Positions 53,424 through 62,275 of a DNA stretch of 64,000 bases are shown one piece after another. This stretch comes from an uncultured Planctomycetales bacterium. GTDB lineage: Bacteria > Planctomycetota > Planctomycetia > Pirellulales > S012-138. The translations under genes were made by a program, and so were the position numbers. The notes under the pieces are model-generated. The model did no database searches, was not told the DNA's origin, and was given only the letters and a program-made list of their open reading frames with translations. Each line of letters starts with the position of its first letter. Positions within the stretch are counted from its first letter, which is position 1. The stretch covers positions 5,564 to 69,563 of the forward strand of contig CALJLD010000295.1 of the NCBI GenBank assembly GCA_937982665.1, in the 5' to 3' direction.

Positions 53424-55220
53424 ATGTCAACTCGCGCACGATGTTCAGACTTTGTTTGTTTGTGCTTGCATTGCGTGAAGAACGTCGCGCTTTTTGCATG
53501 CCTGGTTTTGGCCAGCACAACAGGCACCCAAGCACAAGCGGCTGCGCCACAAGAGCCTGCCGAGCTCATTCTCCATAATGCAATCGTTTGGACGGTTGAC
53601 GCCAACCAACCAACGGCGGAGGCCGTGGCCATTCGCGATGGCCGGATTGTATTTGTCGGTGACAATCAAGAAGCAATGGAGATGCGTGGGCCAAACTCTC
53701 GTGTCATGGATCTGGAAGGTAAGTTTCTGATGCCAGGTTTCAACGACACGCACACGCACTTCAGCTCCGCGGCCAGGTTCTATGAATTCAACATCATGGC
53801 TGTGAACAGCCAGGAGGCGTTTGTTGAACGCATCAAGGCCTTGGCGGCCGAATTGCCAGCGGGCGAGTGGATCGTCGGCGGTTTCTGGGGAGCGTATGAC
53901 GAGTGGGCTTTGGGGAGCGCAGGGGGTGACCAGCGAGAACCGTTCCGTCCCGACATGCGGTTGATCGAAGAATTCACCGCTGAACATCCTGTCTTTCTCA
54001 ACAAGTTTGACAACTCGGAATTCGCGGCCAACCGCGCAGCGCTTCGCGCGGCAAAACTCGATCCCGATGACCCTCAGGTCCGCGGCGTTGAATTCGTCCG
54101 CGACGATGACGGTCCAACCGGCGTCTTTCATGGAGATCGGGCTGGCACCGTGTTTCGGCTCGTCGCGCCGCGCGAGTTCTCTCGTGAACGCCGCGTTAAA
54201 CAAACCCGGCACGCGCTCAACATGATTGCCGCGGCTGGTGTCACAAACATCAGTGATATGTCGGACGATACGCAGTTGGATATCTTTCGCGAATTGCACG
54301 CGGCCGGAGAACTGCCGATTCGCATCCATTACCGCTACATGCTGGACCGCTGGCCGGAACTCAAAGCCCGCGGCATCAAAGTCGGCTCCGGCGATGCCTG
54401 GATTCGGCTGGGAGCGCTGAAGGGCCACATTGATGGCATCATGGGAACAAGCAGCGCACGGTTCTTTGAGCCCTATTCCAACGATCCCAACAACCGAGGA
54501 AGTTGGCGGCGGCTGATGACCGATGCCCGCGGCGAGTTTGTCCCCGGTCAGTTTCTCAACCATATGCTGGAAGCGGACAAAGCCGGCCTGCAACTCACCG
54601 TGCACGCGATTGGCGATGAAGCCAACCATCTGCTACTGGATTACCTGGAAGAACTGGAGAAGCAGAATGGGGCTCGCGACCGGCGCTTCCGCCTTGTGCA
54701 TGCGCAAGTGCTTGCCCCCAGCGACTTCGCGCGATTGGGACCCTTGGGCGTAATTGCCGAAGTCCAGCCGTTTCACTTGAGCGACGATATGCGTTGGATG
54801 GAGCTACGGATTGGAGCGGAACGCTGCAAGACGGCATATGCCTTCCGCAGCATTCAAGATTCCGGAGCAACGTTGGCGTTCGGCACCGATTGGCCAGGAA
54901 CCTCGGCCGCGGAGTATCCCATCAATCCGCTCTTGGGCTTGTACGCCGCCGTGCAGCGGCAAACGGTCAATCAAGAGCCGCCCGAGGGCTGGTACGCTGC
55001 GGAGCGGATTAACATTCGTGACGCCATCAAGGCCTACACGCTGAATTCGGCGTACGCCAATTTTGAAGAATCGGAGAAGGGATCGATCACCGTGGGCAAA
55101 CTTGCGGACATGACTGTGTTATCCCGCAATCTCCTGGAGATTCCTGCGGAAGAACTCCTTGAGACCGAGGTGTTGTACACCATCGTCGATAGTCGAATTG
55201 TCTTTCAGAAGGAAAACTGA
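53424..55220 (+). CDS. Exported YtcJ-type amidohydrolase (Amidohydro_3)
   Basis: 598 residues. GGAG precedes ATG 53424. A signal-like N-terminus has hydrophobic NVALFACLVLASTTG. Then the YtcJ pattern: ELILHNAIVWTVD, AVAIRDGRIVFVGD, LMPGFNDTHTHF with HxH at 110 and 112, and near the end GATLAFGTDWPG, PLLGLYAAVQR and KGSITVGKLADMTVL. The family hydrolyses N-acyl or N-formyl compounds; the substrate is not predictable. Single gene. The stop is followed by 350 bases and the ABC operon. Confidence 0.9.
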   Translation: MSTRARCSDFVCLCLHCVKNVALFACLVLASTTGTQAQAAAPQEPAELILHNAIVWTVDANQPTAEAVAIRDGRIVFVGDNQEAMEMRGPNSRVMDLEGKFLMPGFNDTHTHFSSAARFYEFNIMAVNSQEAFVERIKALAAELPAGEWIVGGFWGAYDEWALGSAGGDQREPFRPDMRLIEEFTAEHPVFLNKFDNSEFAANRAALRAAKLDPDDPQVRGVEFVRDDDGPTGVFHGDRAGTVFRLVAPREFSRERRVKQTRHALNMIAAAGVTNISDMSDDTQLDIFRELHAAGELPIRIHYRYMLDRWPELKARGIKVGSGDAWIRLGALKGHIDGIMGTSSARFFEPYSNDPNNRGSWRRLMTDARGEFVPGQFLNHMLEADKAGLQLTVHAIGDEANHLLLDYLEELEKQNGARDRRFRLVHAQVLAPSDFARLGPLGVIAEVQPFHLSDDMRWMELRIGAERCKTAYAFRSIQDSGATLAFGTDWPGTSAAEYPINPLLGLYAAVQRQTVNQEPPEGWYAAERINIRDAIKAYTLNSAYANFEESEKGSITVGKLADMTVLSRNLLEIPAEELLETEVLYTIVDSRIVFQKEN

Positions 55221-55570
55221 TTGAGACAGTTGCTGAAGGCGACCACAGCGACGAACCAGCCAAACCCGGATTTCGACCGCATATCTGTCCCAGTTCCTAC
55301 AGGCGGCGCCACAATTCGCCTGCCTACACAAATCTCTGCCAGAAAGCGACTTACGGCGCGGCCGTTCGCTTGAACAGATGACGGACCGTTCTTATAGTGA
55401 AATCTCGCCGATGCGGGCGCGGCTCGGTTTGAATGCTGCGAACTCTCGGCTTGAGTCCTGCGTAACGTACAGGATGTCCTTCAGGTCGGTTCGCCTGCCG
55501 GTCTTTGCCCGTCTTTTCCCAGCAGTTTTCGCTGTTGGTCCAAATCATCTCCCGCCAGCCGGTCCAATAA
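55221..55570. other. Intergenic region with the ABC operon promoter
   Basis: 350 bases. It contains the sigma70-type promoter listed below and a 5' leader of about 165 bases, whose short open frames show no signs of coding. Confidence 0.5.
55370..55398 (+). promoter_or_regulatory. Sigma70-type promoter of the ABC operon
   Basis: TTGAAC (55370-55375) and TATAGT (55393-55398) are separated by exactly 17 bases and each differs from consensus at one or two positions. Transcription would start near 55405, about 165 bases before the ABC ATPase start. Confidence 0.6.
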
Positions 55571-56497
55571 ATGTCCGCAGCCGAAGTAGTCATCGAGACA
55601 CGCAATCTCTCGAAGGTTTACCGCGATTTCTGGGGCCGGCAAAAGGTCCAAGCCCTCAAGTCGCTCGACCTGGAAGTCCACAAGGGCGAGATCTTTGGCC
55701 TGTTGGGCCCCAATGGTTCCGGCAAGACCACAACCATCAAGCTCAGCTTGGGATTGCTGTTTCCCACTGAAGGCGATGTCCTGGTCTTTGGTAAGCAAGC
55801 CACGGATGTGAGCAAGAACTACCGCATTGGCTATCTGCCGGAAGAGTCCTACCTCTACAAGTTCCTCAATGCGGAAGAGACGCTTCACTTTTATGGCCGC
55901 CTGTTTGATTTGCCTGGGGAAGAACGCCGGCGTCGAGTCTCCGAATTGATCGAAATGGTAGGGCTCGGTTGGGCTCGCCGACGCCAACTCAAGGAATACT
56001 CCAAAGGTATGACGCGGCGGATCGGGCTGGCCCAAGCTCTGATCAATGACCCGGACCTGATCATTCTTGACGAGCCCACTTCCGGGCTGGACCCGATTGG
56101 GACCAGGGAAATGAAGGACCTGATCAAGAAGCTCCGCGATGATCACGGCAAGACCATCTTGATGTGCAGCCACTTGTTGGCGGATGTGCAAGATGTTTGT
56201 GACCGTATCGCCATTTTGCATCAGGGCGAACTCAAAGAACTGGGCCGCGTCAACGATCTTCTCAAGATGGAAGATGTTACGGAAATCCGCGCGGCCAAGC
56301 TTGGACCGCAAGCCCAAGAAGAGATCAGGCAAGTGATTGCCAAACATCATGGCGACGTGCTCGCCATGGGCAACGCTCAAAGCACACTGGAAGAGTTGTT
56401 CTTGACGATCGTTCGCGATAGCGAAGCCCGCCCCGGTCGGCGGATCAGCGGGGCAAGTTCCCGAATCTCCGAATCGCCTGCAGCTTCAGACTCTTAA
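55571..56497 (+). CDS. ABC transporter ATP-binding protein
   Basis: 308 residues. Walker A GPNGSGKT (46-53), Q-loop region YLPEESYLYKFL, signature EYSKGMTRR, Walker B LIILDEPTSGLD, and the switch His in MCSHLLADV. The order and the GNAQSTLEELFL end fit ABC-2 export ATPases (gliding/drug type). The permease follows 54 bases downstream and a third gene overlaps it, so three genes form an operon. The cargo is unknown. Confidence 0.95.
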   Translation: MSAAEVVIETRNLSKVYRDFWGRQKVQALKSLDLEVHKGEIFGLLGPNGSGKTTTIKLSLGLLFPTEGDVLVFGKQATDVSKNYRIGYLPEESYLYKFLNAEETLHFYGRLFDLPGEERRRRVSELIEMVGLGWARRRQLKEYSKGMTRRIGLAQALINDPDLIILDEPTSGLDPIGTREMKDLIKKLRDDHGKTILMCSHLLADVQDVCDRIAILHQGELKELGRVNDLLKMEDVTEIRAAKLGPQAQEEIRQVIAKHHGDVLAMGNAQSTLEELFLTIVRDSEARPGRRISGASSRISESPAASDS

Positions 56498-56551
56498 GCT
56501 GCCAAAGTTCTCACAAATTGATTGCCCTTGCGTTGGTGATGGAAGTCGCGA

Positions 56552-58681
56552 ATGGTTCTTGAGACGGGAATTCCGAATCTCTGGCTGTGGCTTGTCGGGA
56601 CTGAGACGGAAACAGGTGCGATAGTCGCGTGGTCGTTGACTATGCTTGCGCTGTTTTTGTCCGCGTTCTTGCTGTCCTGGCTTGTGTCCATCATCTTTCG
56701 CGGGCCATCCAAAGGCACAAGAGTTGTCTTTGGCCGCTTCTGGGATGCTACGCGCGATTTAGTGCGAATCTCGCCGCGGCGTGTTATTTCGCTGACCATT
56801 TTGTGCTTCCGCGAGGCTATCCGCCGCTGGGCATGGGTCGCGTTTGTGATCTACCTCATTCTGTTGGCGTTCGCCGGCTTCTTCCTGGATCCCAAAACCA
56901 ATGAGCCGGCACAGCTGTACATGGATTTTGTCATGTCATCGGCGGCATTCCTGGTCGCCTTGATTGTGCTGTTTCTTAGTGTGTTCAGCATTCCCAATGA
57001 CATTTACCGTCGGACAATTTACACAGTTGTCACCAAGCCGGTTCACGCTTCCGAGATCATTCTCGGCCGGATCTTTGGCTTCAGCGCGATGGCCACGCTG
57101 TTGCTCTTGGGAATGTGCATCGCCAGCTATTTGTTTGTCAATCGCGCGATTGACCACGTGCACGAGCTGGACCCCACAAAGCTCAACTGGGAAACTGTGC
57201 AGGATGAAGACGGCGTGTATCCCGCTTTGGTTGGCCGAACGGAATACACCAACGAGCATCGCCATGACTCACGGATCTTGCTGAAGAATCTCGGCGGTCA
57301 GTGGCAAGAAAATGCGACCGCCATCATGCACGGTCACAACCACGGCGTGGACGCGGAATTCACATCCTATCCAATCAGCTCTTACGCATCGTCGGAAGCC
57401 GGTTACGATCTCACAATCGAAAACCACGCGCTCAAGCCGGACGACAAGATTTTGATCTCGCCGGCGCAGCCTTCAGCCGATGGCGGAGGAAGCGCGGCGT
57501 ACGACTATGACGAGGCCGGCTTTACCGTCACGGAAATCAATGGCGATGTGGTGACAGTTCGCGGAGCTGAAGGGCGATCGCTCTCGGCGCAAACCGAGGC
57601 GTCCGGCAATTTGATGGCACACAAAGTGGAGTTGTCGCTGACATCTCCGCAGGGTTTGTTGACAGCCCGCGTTCCGGTCTATAGCTCGGACTTCTATTTC
57701 GTTGACAGTACCGGCTTGCTCAAAAGGGCCGGAGTCAACGTCGGTAATGTCTGGGAATACCGCAGCTATGTCGAAGGCGGTTCGTTGCTGGCCTCCGTGG
57801 TTTGGGTCTTTGACGGCGTCACAGCGGAAAACTACTCCATCGATGATTATCCGTCCGGCCTGCCGGTGGAATTCACTCTGTCAATCTTCCGTACGCATAA
57901 AGGCAATATCGAAGAAGGCGTGTTAGGTAGCCTTGCCGTTGTCAATCCCGAGACGGGTCGCCGCTCGCAATCGACGAACTTTGTCGCCAAAGAATTCACC
58001 ATCAACAGCCAAGAGATCCCGCGGATCATCGAGTCTCCGCCCGTCGGCGGCGGTGTTCCTGAGCGTCTGGATCTTTTCGAGGACTTCATCTACGACGGCG
58101 ACAAGCTGATGGTCGAGCTGAAGTGCCTGGAGCGAGGGCAATACTTTGGCGTCGCCCGCCCTGACTTGTACATTGCCGCGGCTGACGCCAGCTTTGCGTT
58201 CAACTACGTCAAAGGTTTCTTTTCGCTCTACATGCAAGTGCTGATCCTCACCAGCTTTGGCGTGATGTTCAGCACCTTCTTGAATGGAGCGTTGTCGCTG
58301 ATTTCCACGTTTATCATTGGCATCGCTGGCCTGCTCAGCGACATGATCCGAGAGCTGATTGGGCCGCAAAAACCACCGGGTGGACTGCTGTTTGAGTCCA
58401 TGTATCGCATGTTCACGCGGGCGCCTTTGACTACGGACCTGGAGCCGGGCTTGCTCACATCCGTGGCGCTCGCCGGAGATGAGGTGGTGCGGGCTTTCCT
58501 GTTGATGACCTACCGCATCTTCCCGGATTTGATGAAGATCTGGGATAAAGATTATGTGGCCAATGGTTTCAACATCCCCTCGGATTTGCTAGGAATCCAA
58601 ATCCTGACAACGCTCGGGTTCTTTATTCCTCTGTTTGTGTTGTCGCACTTTATCCTGAAGTGCCGTGAGGTCGCCAAGTGA
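56552..58681 (+). CDS. ABC-2-type permease with a large extracytoplasmic part
   Basis: 709 residues. Helices near 25-50 and 93-113, then 130-150 and 175-200 (ATLLLLGMCIASYLFV). A 330-residue polar domain with beta character follows (DYDEAGFTVTEINGDVVTV, YRSYVEGGSLLASVV), and at the end helices near 565-600 (VLILTSFGVMFSTFLNGA) and 680-700. IYRRTIYTVVTKPVHASEIILGR near 150 is the ABC-2 signature region. It should form the channel with the ATPase upstream. Its stop overlaps the GTG start of the next gene. Confidence 0.88.
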   Translation: MVLETGIPNLWLWLVGTETETGAIVAWSLTMLALFLSAFLLSWLVSIIFRGPSKGTRVVFGRFWDATRDLVRISPRRVISLTILCFREAIRRWAWVAFVIYLILLAFAGFFLDPKTNEPAQLYMDFVMSSAAFLVALIVLFLSVFSIPNDIYRRTIYTVVTKPVHASEIILGRIFGFSAMATLLLLGMCIASYLFVNRAIDHVHELDPTKLNWETVQDEDGVYPALVGRTEYTNEHRHDSRILLKNLGGQWQENATAIMHGHNHGVDAEFTSYPISSYASSEAGYDLTIENHALKPDDKILISPAQPSADGGGSAAYDYDEAGFTVTEINGDVVTVRGAEGRSLSAQTEASGNLMAHKVELSLTSPQGLLTARVPVYSSDFYFVDSTGLLKRAGVNVGNVWEYRSYVEGGSLLASVVWVFDGVTAENYSIDDYPSGLPVEFTLSIFRTHKGNIEEGVLGSLAVVNPETGRRSQSTNFVAKEFTINSQEIPRIIESPPVGGGVPERLDLFEDFIYDGDKLMVELKCLERGQYFGVARPDLYIAAADASFAFNYVKGFFSLYMQVLILTSFGVMFSTFLNGALSLISTFIIGIAGLLSDMIRELIGPQKPPGGLLFESMYRMFTRAPLTTDLEPGLLTSVALAGDEVVRAFLLMTYRIFPDLMKIWDKDYVANGFNIPSDLLGIQILTTLGFFIPLFVLSHFILKCREVAK

Positions 58682-60555
58682 ACAATCGACGCAAACTACA
58701 ACGCAAGATCATTATCGCCAGTTGCATGGCTTTGCTGTTGTTGCCAATGTCCTATTTGGCTCAACCAGCGGCTTCTGACGAGGCCGGCGATTCACTCTTT
58801 GAAGGCAAGCTCGCCCAAATGCGCAGCGAGCATCGCTTAGCGCAAAGCAATCTCGGCGAAATTGATCCCACGAGCGAGGCCATGAAACTGGCCTGCCTGG
58901 GCTTGCGCGGAGTTTACGCCACCTGGCTTTGGCACAAATCCAATCAATTCAAAGAGCAAGAGAACTGGTCTTCGCTGGCCGCAACGCTTGAGCAGATGAC
59001 CAAGTTGCAGCCCAACTTTGTTTCCGTCTGGCGATTCCAAGGTTGGAATCAAGCTTACAACCTGTCCGTGGAGATGGACGATTATCGCTATCGATATTAT
59101 TGGGTCACCCGCGGCATCGAATTCATTGACCGGGGACAAGACTACAACGAAAAGGACTTGATGCTGCTGTGGGATGAAGGCTGGACAACCGCGCAAAAGA
59201 TCGGCCGCGCGGATGAAGTTGAGCAGTTTCGGCGGATGTTCGCTGAAGACGAATTCCAAATGGTGGCCAACTTGTTTGGCACCGACAAGATCCAGGACTG
59301 GCGCAACTACGACCAGATGGACAATTGGTACGTTGGCCGGGAGAGCTTTTTGGACGCTTGTCAACTCTATGACAATGATCCTCGCGGGGTCGATGTTCGT
59401 CGCTCCTTGCGACAAAACGTGGCCGTCTTCATGAGCGAGCCCACCAAGTGCTTGATGCGTTTTGCGATGGCCCGAGAGAAGGAAGGCCAAATTGGCGACA
59501 ACGCTGCTGATCGTTGGAGTATTGCTTTTGGCGAATGGACCGATGGCTCGTATCCCAGCTTTGGAGCCAGTAATCCACCGCAGATTCAACGCGATCAGCG
59601 ATTGAATTACATGTATGGTGTTCGGCCCTTCGCGTTTGAACAAGGTGTGCCGGAGACCACCTTTCTCGGTCTGGACGCCGCGATCAGACGGCGCGACGAG
59701 TTGGTCCTGCAGATGGTTGGCGGCAGCGAAGAAATTGTCAATGAGATCATTCAGGACAAGATCGATGAGCAAGTGAAGCTGGCGGCGGAAGATACGACTG
59801 GCGCACAACTATTGCAATTGGATATCTTGCGCCGCGGTCTTGAGGATTTCGATTCCCTGACGGCCAACGAAAAGAACGTCGCCGCGGAAGCGTTGCCCTT
59901 TGCGGAAGTTACTCCTGACGAAGTGCTGCGCCATCCGGCCGTTGCGGATGACAATGCAAGCCGAGATCGCATAAATGAGCTTCTACCTGATGCAAGAAAA
60001 GCTCAACAAGAAGTCGATGCCATCCGTCGTGGGATCTCATTAGTCAATTACACCTACTGGCGGGAGCGTTGTGAGTCAGAGGCCAGCCCGTTGGGCTTGA
60101 GTGCTCGCCGTGACCTCTATGATGCTCAACAAGCGTTCAATGACGACATGCGCACGCGAGCTCGCGAACTCTATGAATCAGGGTTCCAAAAATGGCGCGA
60201 GCTGATTGACGGCGACGAAAATCGCCCCAGCTATTATCGCTTTACCATTGATGCGGAAACCGGGCATGACATGTTGGAACACGCCCGCCGCTATCAAGAG
60301 ATTCTCAACAACGAGAACCTGCCCTTCCCCGATGACTTCCCGATCAAGGACGTGATCAACAATCGCAATCCGCAGCCGCCGTTTTGGGATGAGGAACCTG
60401 GCGAAACGGCAGGCAATGCGTCGTCTCAAGACAATGCGGCCAATGACGACAACAATGACGACGCCGCACAAGACGACAACTCAACGCAAGGTGGCGGACA
60501 GCAAGAGCCGCCTGGCGGTGGGCAAACACAAACCGGCGGTGACGGCGGGCAATAG
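58678..60555 (+). CDS. Membrane-associated hypothetical protein of the ABC operon
   Basis: 625 residues from GTG 58678, overlapping the permease stop (GTGA), so coupled. A membrane anchor or signal lies at 11-30 (IIIASCMALLLLPMSYLA). The middle is helical with TPR-like parts (WSSLAATLEQMTKLQPNFVS, ATWLWHKSNQFKEQEN). The last 60 residues are Asn/Asp/Gln/Gly-rich and disordered (NAANDDNNDDAAQDD, GGGQTQTGG). It is probably the accessory or periplasmic component of the exporter. Family not recognised. Confidence 0.75.
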   Translation: MNNRRKLQRKIIIASCMALLLLPMSYLAQPAASDEAGDSLFEGKLAQMRSEHRLAQSNLGEIDPTSEAMKLACLGLRGVYATWLWHKSNQFKEQENWSSLAATLEQMTKLQPNFVSVWRFQGWNQAYNLSVEMDDYRYRYYWVTRGIEFIDRGQDYNEKDLMLLWDEGWTTAQKIGRADEVEQFRRMFAEDEFQMVANLFGTDKIQDWRNYDQMDNWYVGRESFLDACQLYDNDPRGVDVRRSLRQNVAVFMSEPTKCLMRFAMAREKEGQIGDNAADRWSIAFGEWTDGSYPSFGASNPPQIQRDQRLNYMYGVRPFAFEQGVPETTFLGLDAAIRRRDELVLQMVGGSEEIVNEIIQDKIDEQVKLAAEDTTGAQLLQLDILRRGLEDFDSLTANEKNVAAEALPFAEVTPDEVLRHPAVADDNASRDRINELLPDARKAQQEVDAIRRGISLVNYTYWRERCESEASPLGLSARRDLYDAQQAFNDDMRTRARELYESGFQKWRELIDGDENRPSYYRFTIDAETGHDMLEHARRYQEILNNENLPFPDDFPIKDVINNRNPQPPFWDEEPGETAGNASSQDNAANDDNNDDAAQDDNSTQGGGQQEPPGGGQTQTGGDGGQ

Positions 60556-60627
60556 CCTTCGGCAGGATACGGTAAGCCTTTGGCAGGATACCGTTTGATA
60601 TCCCCCGGCATCATTTCCGATGTCGGG
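60554..60627 (+). terminator. Direct repeat and hairpin between convergent genes
   Basis: AGCCTTCGGCAGGATACGGT (60554-60573) is repeated with two changes at 60575-60594. Then CCCGGCATC (60604-60612) pairs with GATGTCGGG (60619-60627), nine pairs with one wobble. No T-run, but it sits between two converging genes and probably limits read-through. Confidence 0.5.
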
Positions 60628-60646
60628 AGCGGGAAAAGATTGATCT

Positions 60647-62173
60647 CTACGACGCCGAAATCCGCTCAAAGCTCGGCGCGAGCGCTGGGTACAGTGAACG
60701 GAACGTCGCGTACGCTTCTTCGTAGGCCGCTTGATCTTCGCGGCTTGGGCTCATCTCGCTGGTGATGCTGATCGCGTTCTCGCAAGCGGCTTGAATGGTC
60801 TTGTGCGCCCCAGCTCCAACGGTCGCCAACAACGCTACGCCATACGCCGGTCCTTCTTCGGCGTTGATGGTTGTCACCGGCTGCCCAAACGTATCGGCCT
60901 GAATTTGTCGCCAGAATTCGCTCTTGGCTCCACCGCCGGAAGCTCGGATTTGTTCGATCGGGACGCCAAGTTCCTTGAAGATCTCCAGGCTGTCACGAAG
61001 TGCAAAGGTCACGCCCTCCATGATGGCACGCACAACGTGCCCTCTTCCGTGCGCCAGCGTCATTCCAATCAAGCAGCCGCGGGCGTTGGGGTCGGCATGG
61101 GGAGTTCGCTCTCCTGCCCAATATGGCAAGCAGAACAGCCCTTCGGAACCGGGCGGGACATTCATGGCCTCTTTTGTCAAAGCTTCATACGCTGAAAGTC
61201 CCTCAGCCAGACATTTCTCGGCAAGTTCCGGCGCTAATGCATCCCGAAACCATTGCAAGGTTCCGCCCGCGCTCAGGCTCACGCCCATCAGGTGCCACGC
61301 TCCGTCCACAGCGTGACAAAACGTATGAGCTCGCCCTGCCGGATCAATCCGCGGTTCGTCGCTATGCACAAACACAACGCCGGAGGTGCCAATTGACGTT
61401 GATGCCAGCCCGGAACGGACGATGCCATTTCCCACGGCTCCCGCCGCGCAATCGCCGGCTCCGCCGACAACCACACACTTCTCGCTCAGCCCAAGCTCGT
61501 CGGAGACATCCTTGCGCAAAGTGCCAGTCGGTTCGTGAGATTCCACGCACTTGGCGAGAAGACTTTCCGGCAAATCCAGGGCCGAAAGCAAATCGGTTGA
61601 CCAATCGCGCTTGCGAACATCCAACAGCAGCATGCCGCTGGCGTCGCTCACATCCGTGGCGCATTCGCCTGTCAAACGCAGCCGCACAAAGTCCTTTGGC
61701 AACAGGAGACGCTTTGTACGAGAAAAATTCTCCGGCTCATGATTGCGCAGCCAGAGGATTTTGGGAGCCGTAAACCCGGTCAATGCGGGGTTGGCCACCA
61801 TGCTAATCAGTGCTTCCCGCCCGCCGGCCCTTTGCTCAATTTGATCGCATTCGGCCGCTGTCCGCTGATCATTCCACAACAATGCCGGGCGGATCACAGC
61901 ATCTTGCTCATCCAGAAACACGGAACCATGCATCTGTCCGGAGAGCCCCATCGCACGAACTTCGTGACCGGAGAACTTTCCCTGACCCACCAGGTCACGA
62001 ATTGCCAAACATGTTCCCTTCCACCAGTCTTCTGGGTCTTGTTCACTCCAAAGCGGACGGGGATGATAACAGGGATACTCGCGCACGGCGGAAGCCAGGA
62101 TTTCGCCATCAGCATTGATGGCCAGGGCTTTGGCGCCGGAGGTACCAATATCAACACCTAAGAAAACGTCCAT
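60647..62173 (-). CDS. xylB: Xylulokinase
   Basis: 508 residues, the usual length. FGGY-kinase motifs: FLGVDIGTSGAKALAI at the start, GLSGQMHGSVFLD, RPALLWNDQRTAAEC, a central GAGDCAAGAVGNG, GTSGVVFVH, and near the end GGGAKSEFWRQIQAD, the FGGY signature 2. SGQMHG is characteristic of xylulokinase rather than glycerol kinase. It phosphorylates D-xylulose to the 5-phosphate for the pentose phosphate pathway. No isomerase gene is adjacent. Divergent with a solute-binding lipoprotein gene, 102 bases apart. Confidence 0.95.
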   Translation of the reverse strand: MDVFLGVDIGTSGAKALAINADGEILASAVREYPCYHPRPLWSEQDPEDWWKGTCLAIRDLVGQGKFSGHEVRAMGLSGQMHGSVFLDEQDAVIRPALLWNDQRTAAECDQIEQRAGGREALISMVANPALTGFTAPKILWLRNHEPENFSRTKRLLLPKDFVRLRLTGECATDVSDASGMLLLDVRKRDWSTDLLSALDLPESLLAKCVESHEPTGTLRKDVSDELGLSEKCVVVGGAGDCAAGAVGNGIVRSGLASTSIGTSGVVFVHSDEPRIDPAGRAHTFCHAVDGAWHLMGVSLSAGGTLQWFRDALAPELAEKCLAEGLSAYEALTKEAMNVPPGSEGLFCLPYWAGERTPHADPNARGCLIGMTLAHGRGHVVRAIMEGVTFALRDSLEIFKELGVPIEQIRASGGGAKSEFWRQIQADTFGQPVTTINAEEGPAYGVALLATVGAGAHKTIQAACENAISITSEMSPSREDQAAYEEAYATFRSLYPALAPSFERISAS

Positions 62174-62275
62174 GGAAAACTCTCGGCAAGTGATGGAACA
62201 CGTCGCGTGCTGGGCTCTTGTGCGTGAACATTAGCAGCGGACAGAACAGAACTCAAATCGAAGCGTATTGAATTC

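Noticed and set aside
53445..54629. A 394-codon minus-strand frame
   Set aside because: It is antisense to the YtcJ-type amidohydrolase, whose motifs are unmistakable.
58837..59808. A 323-codon minus-strand frame
   Set aside because: It is antisense to the third gene of the ABC operon.
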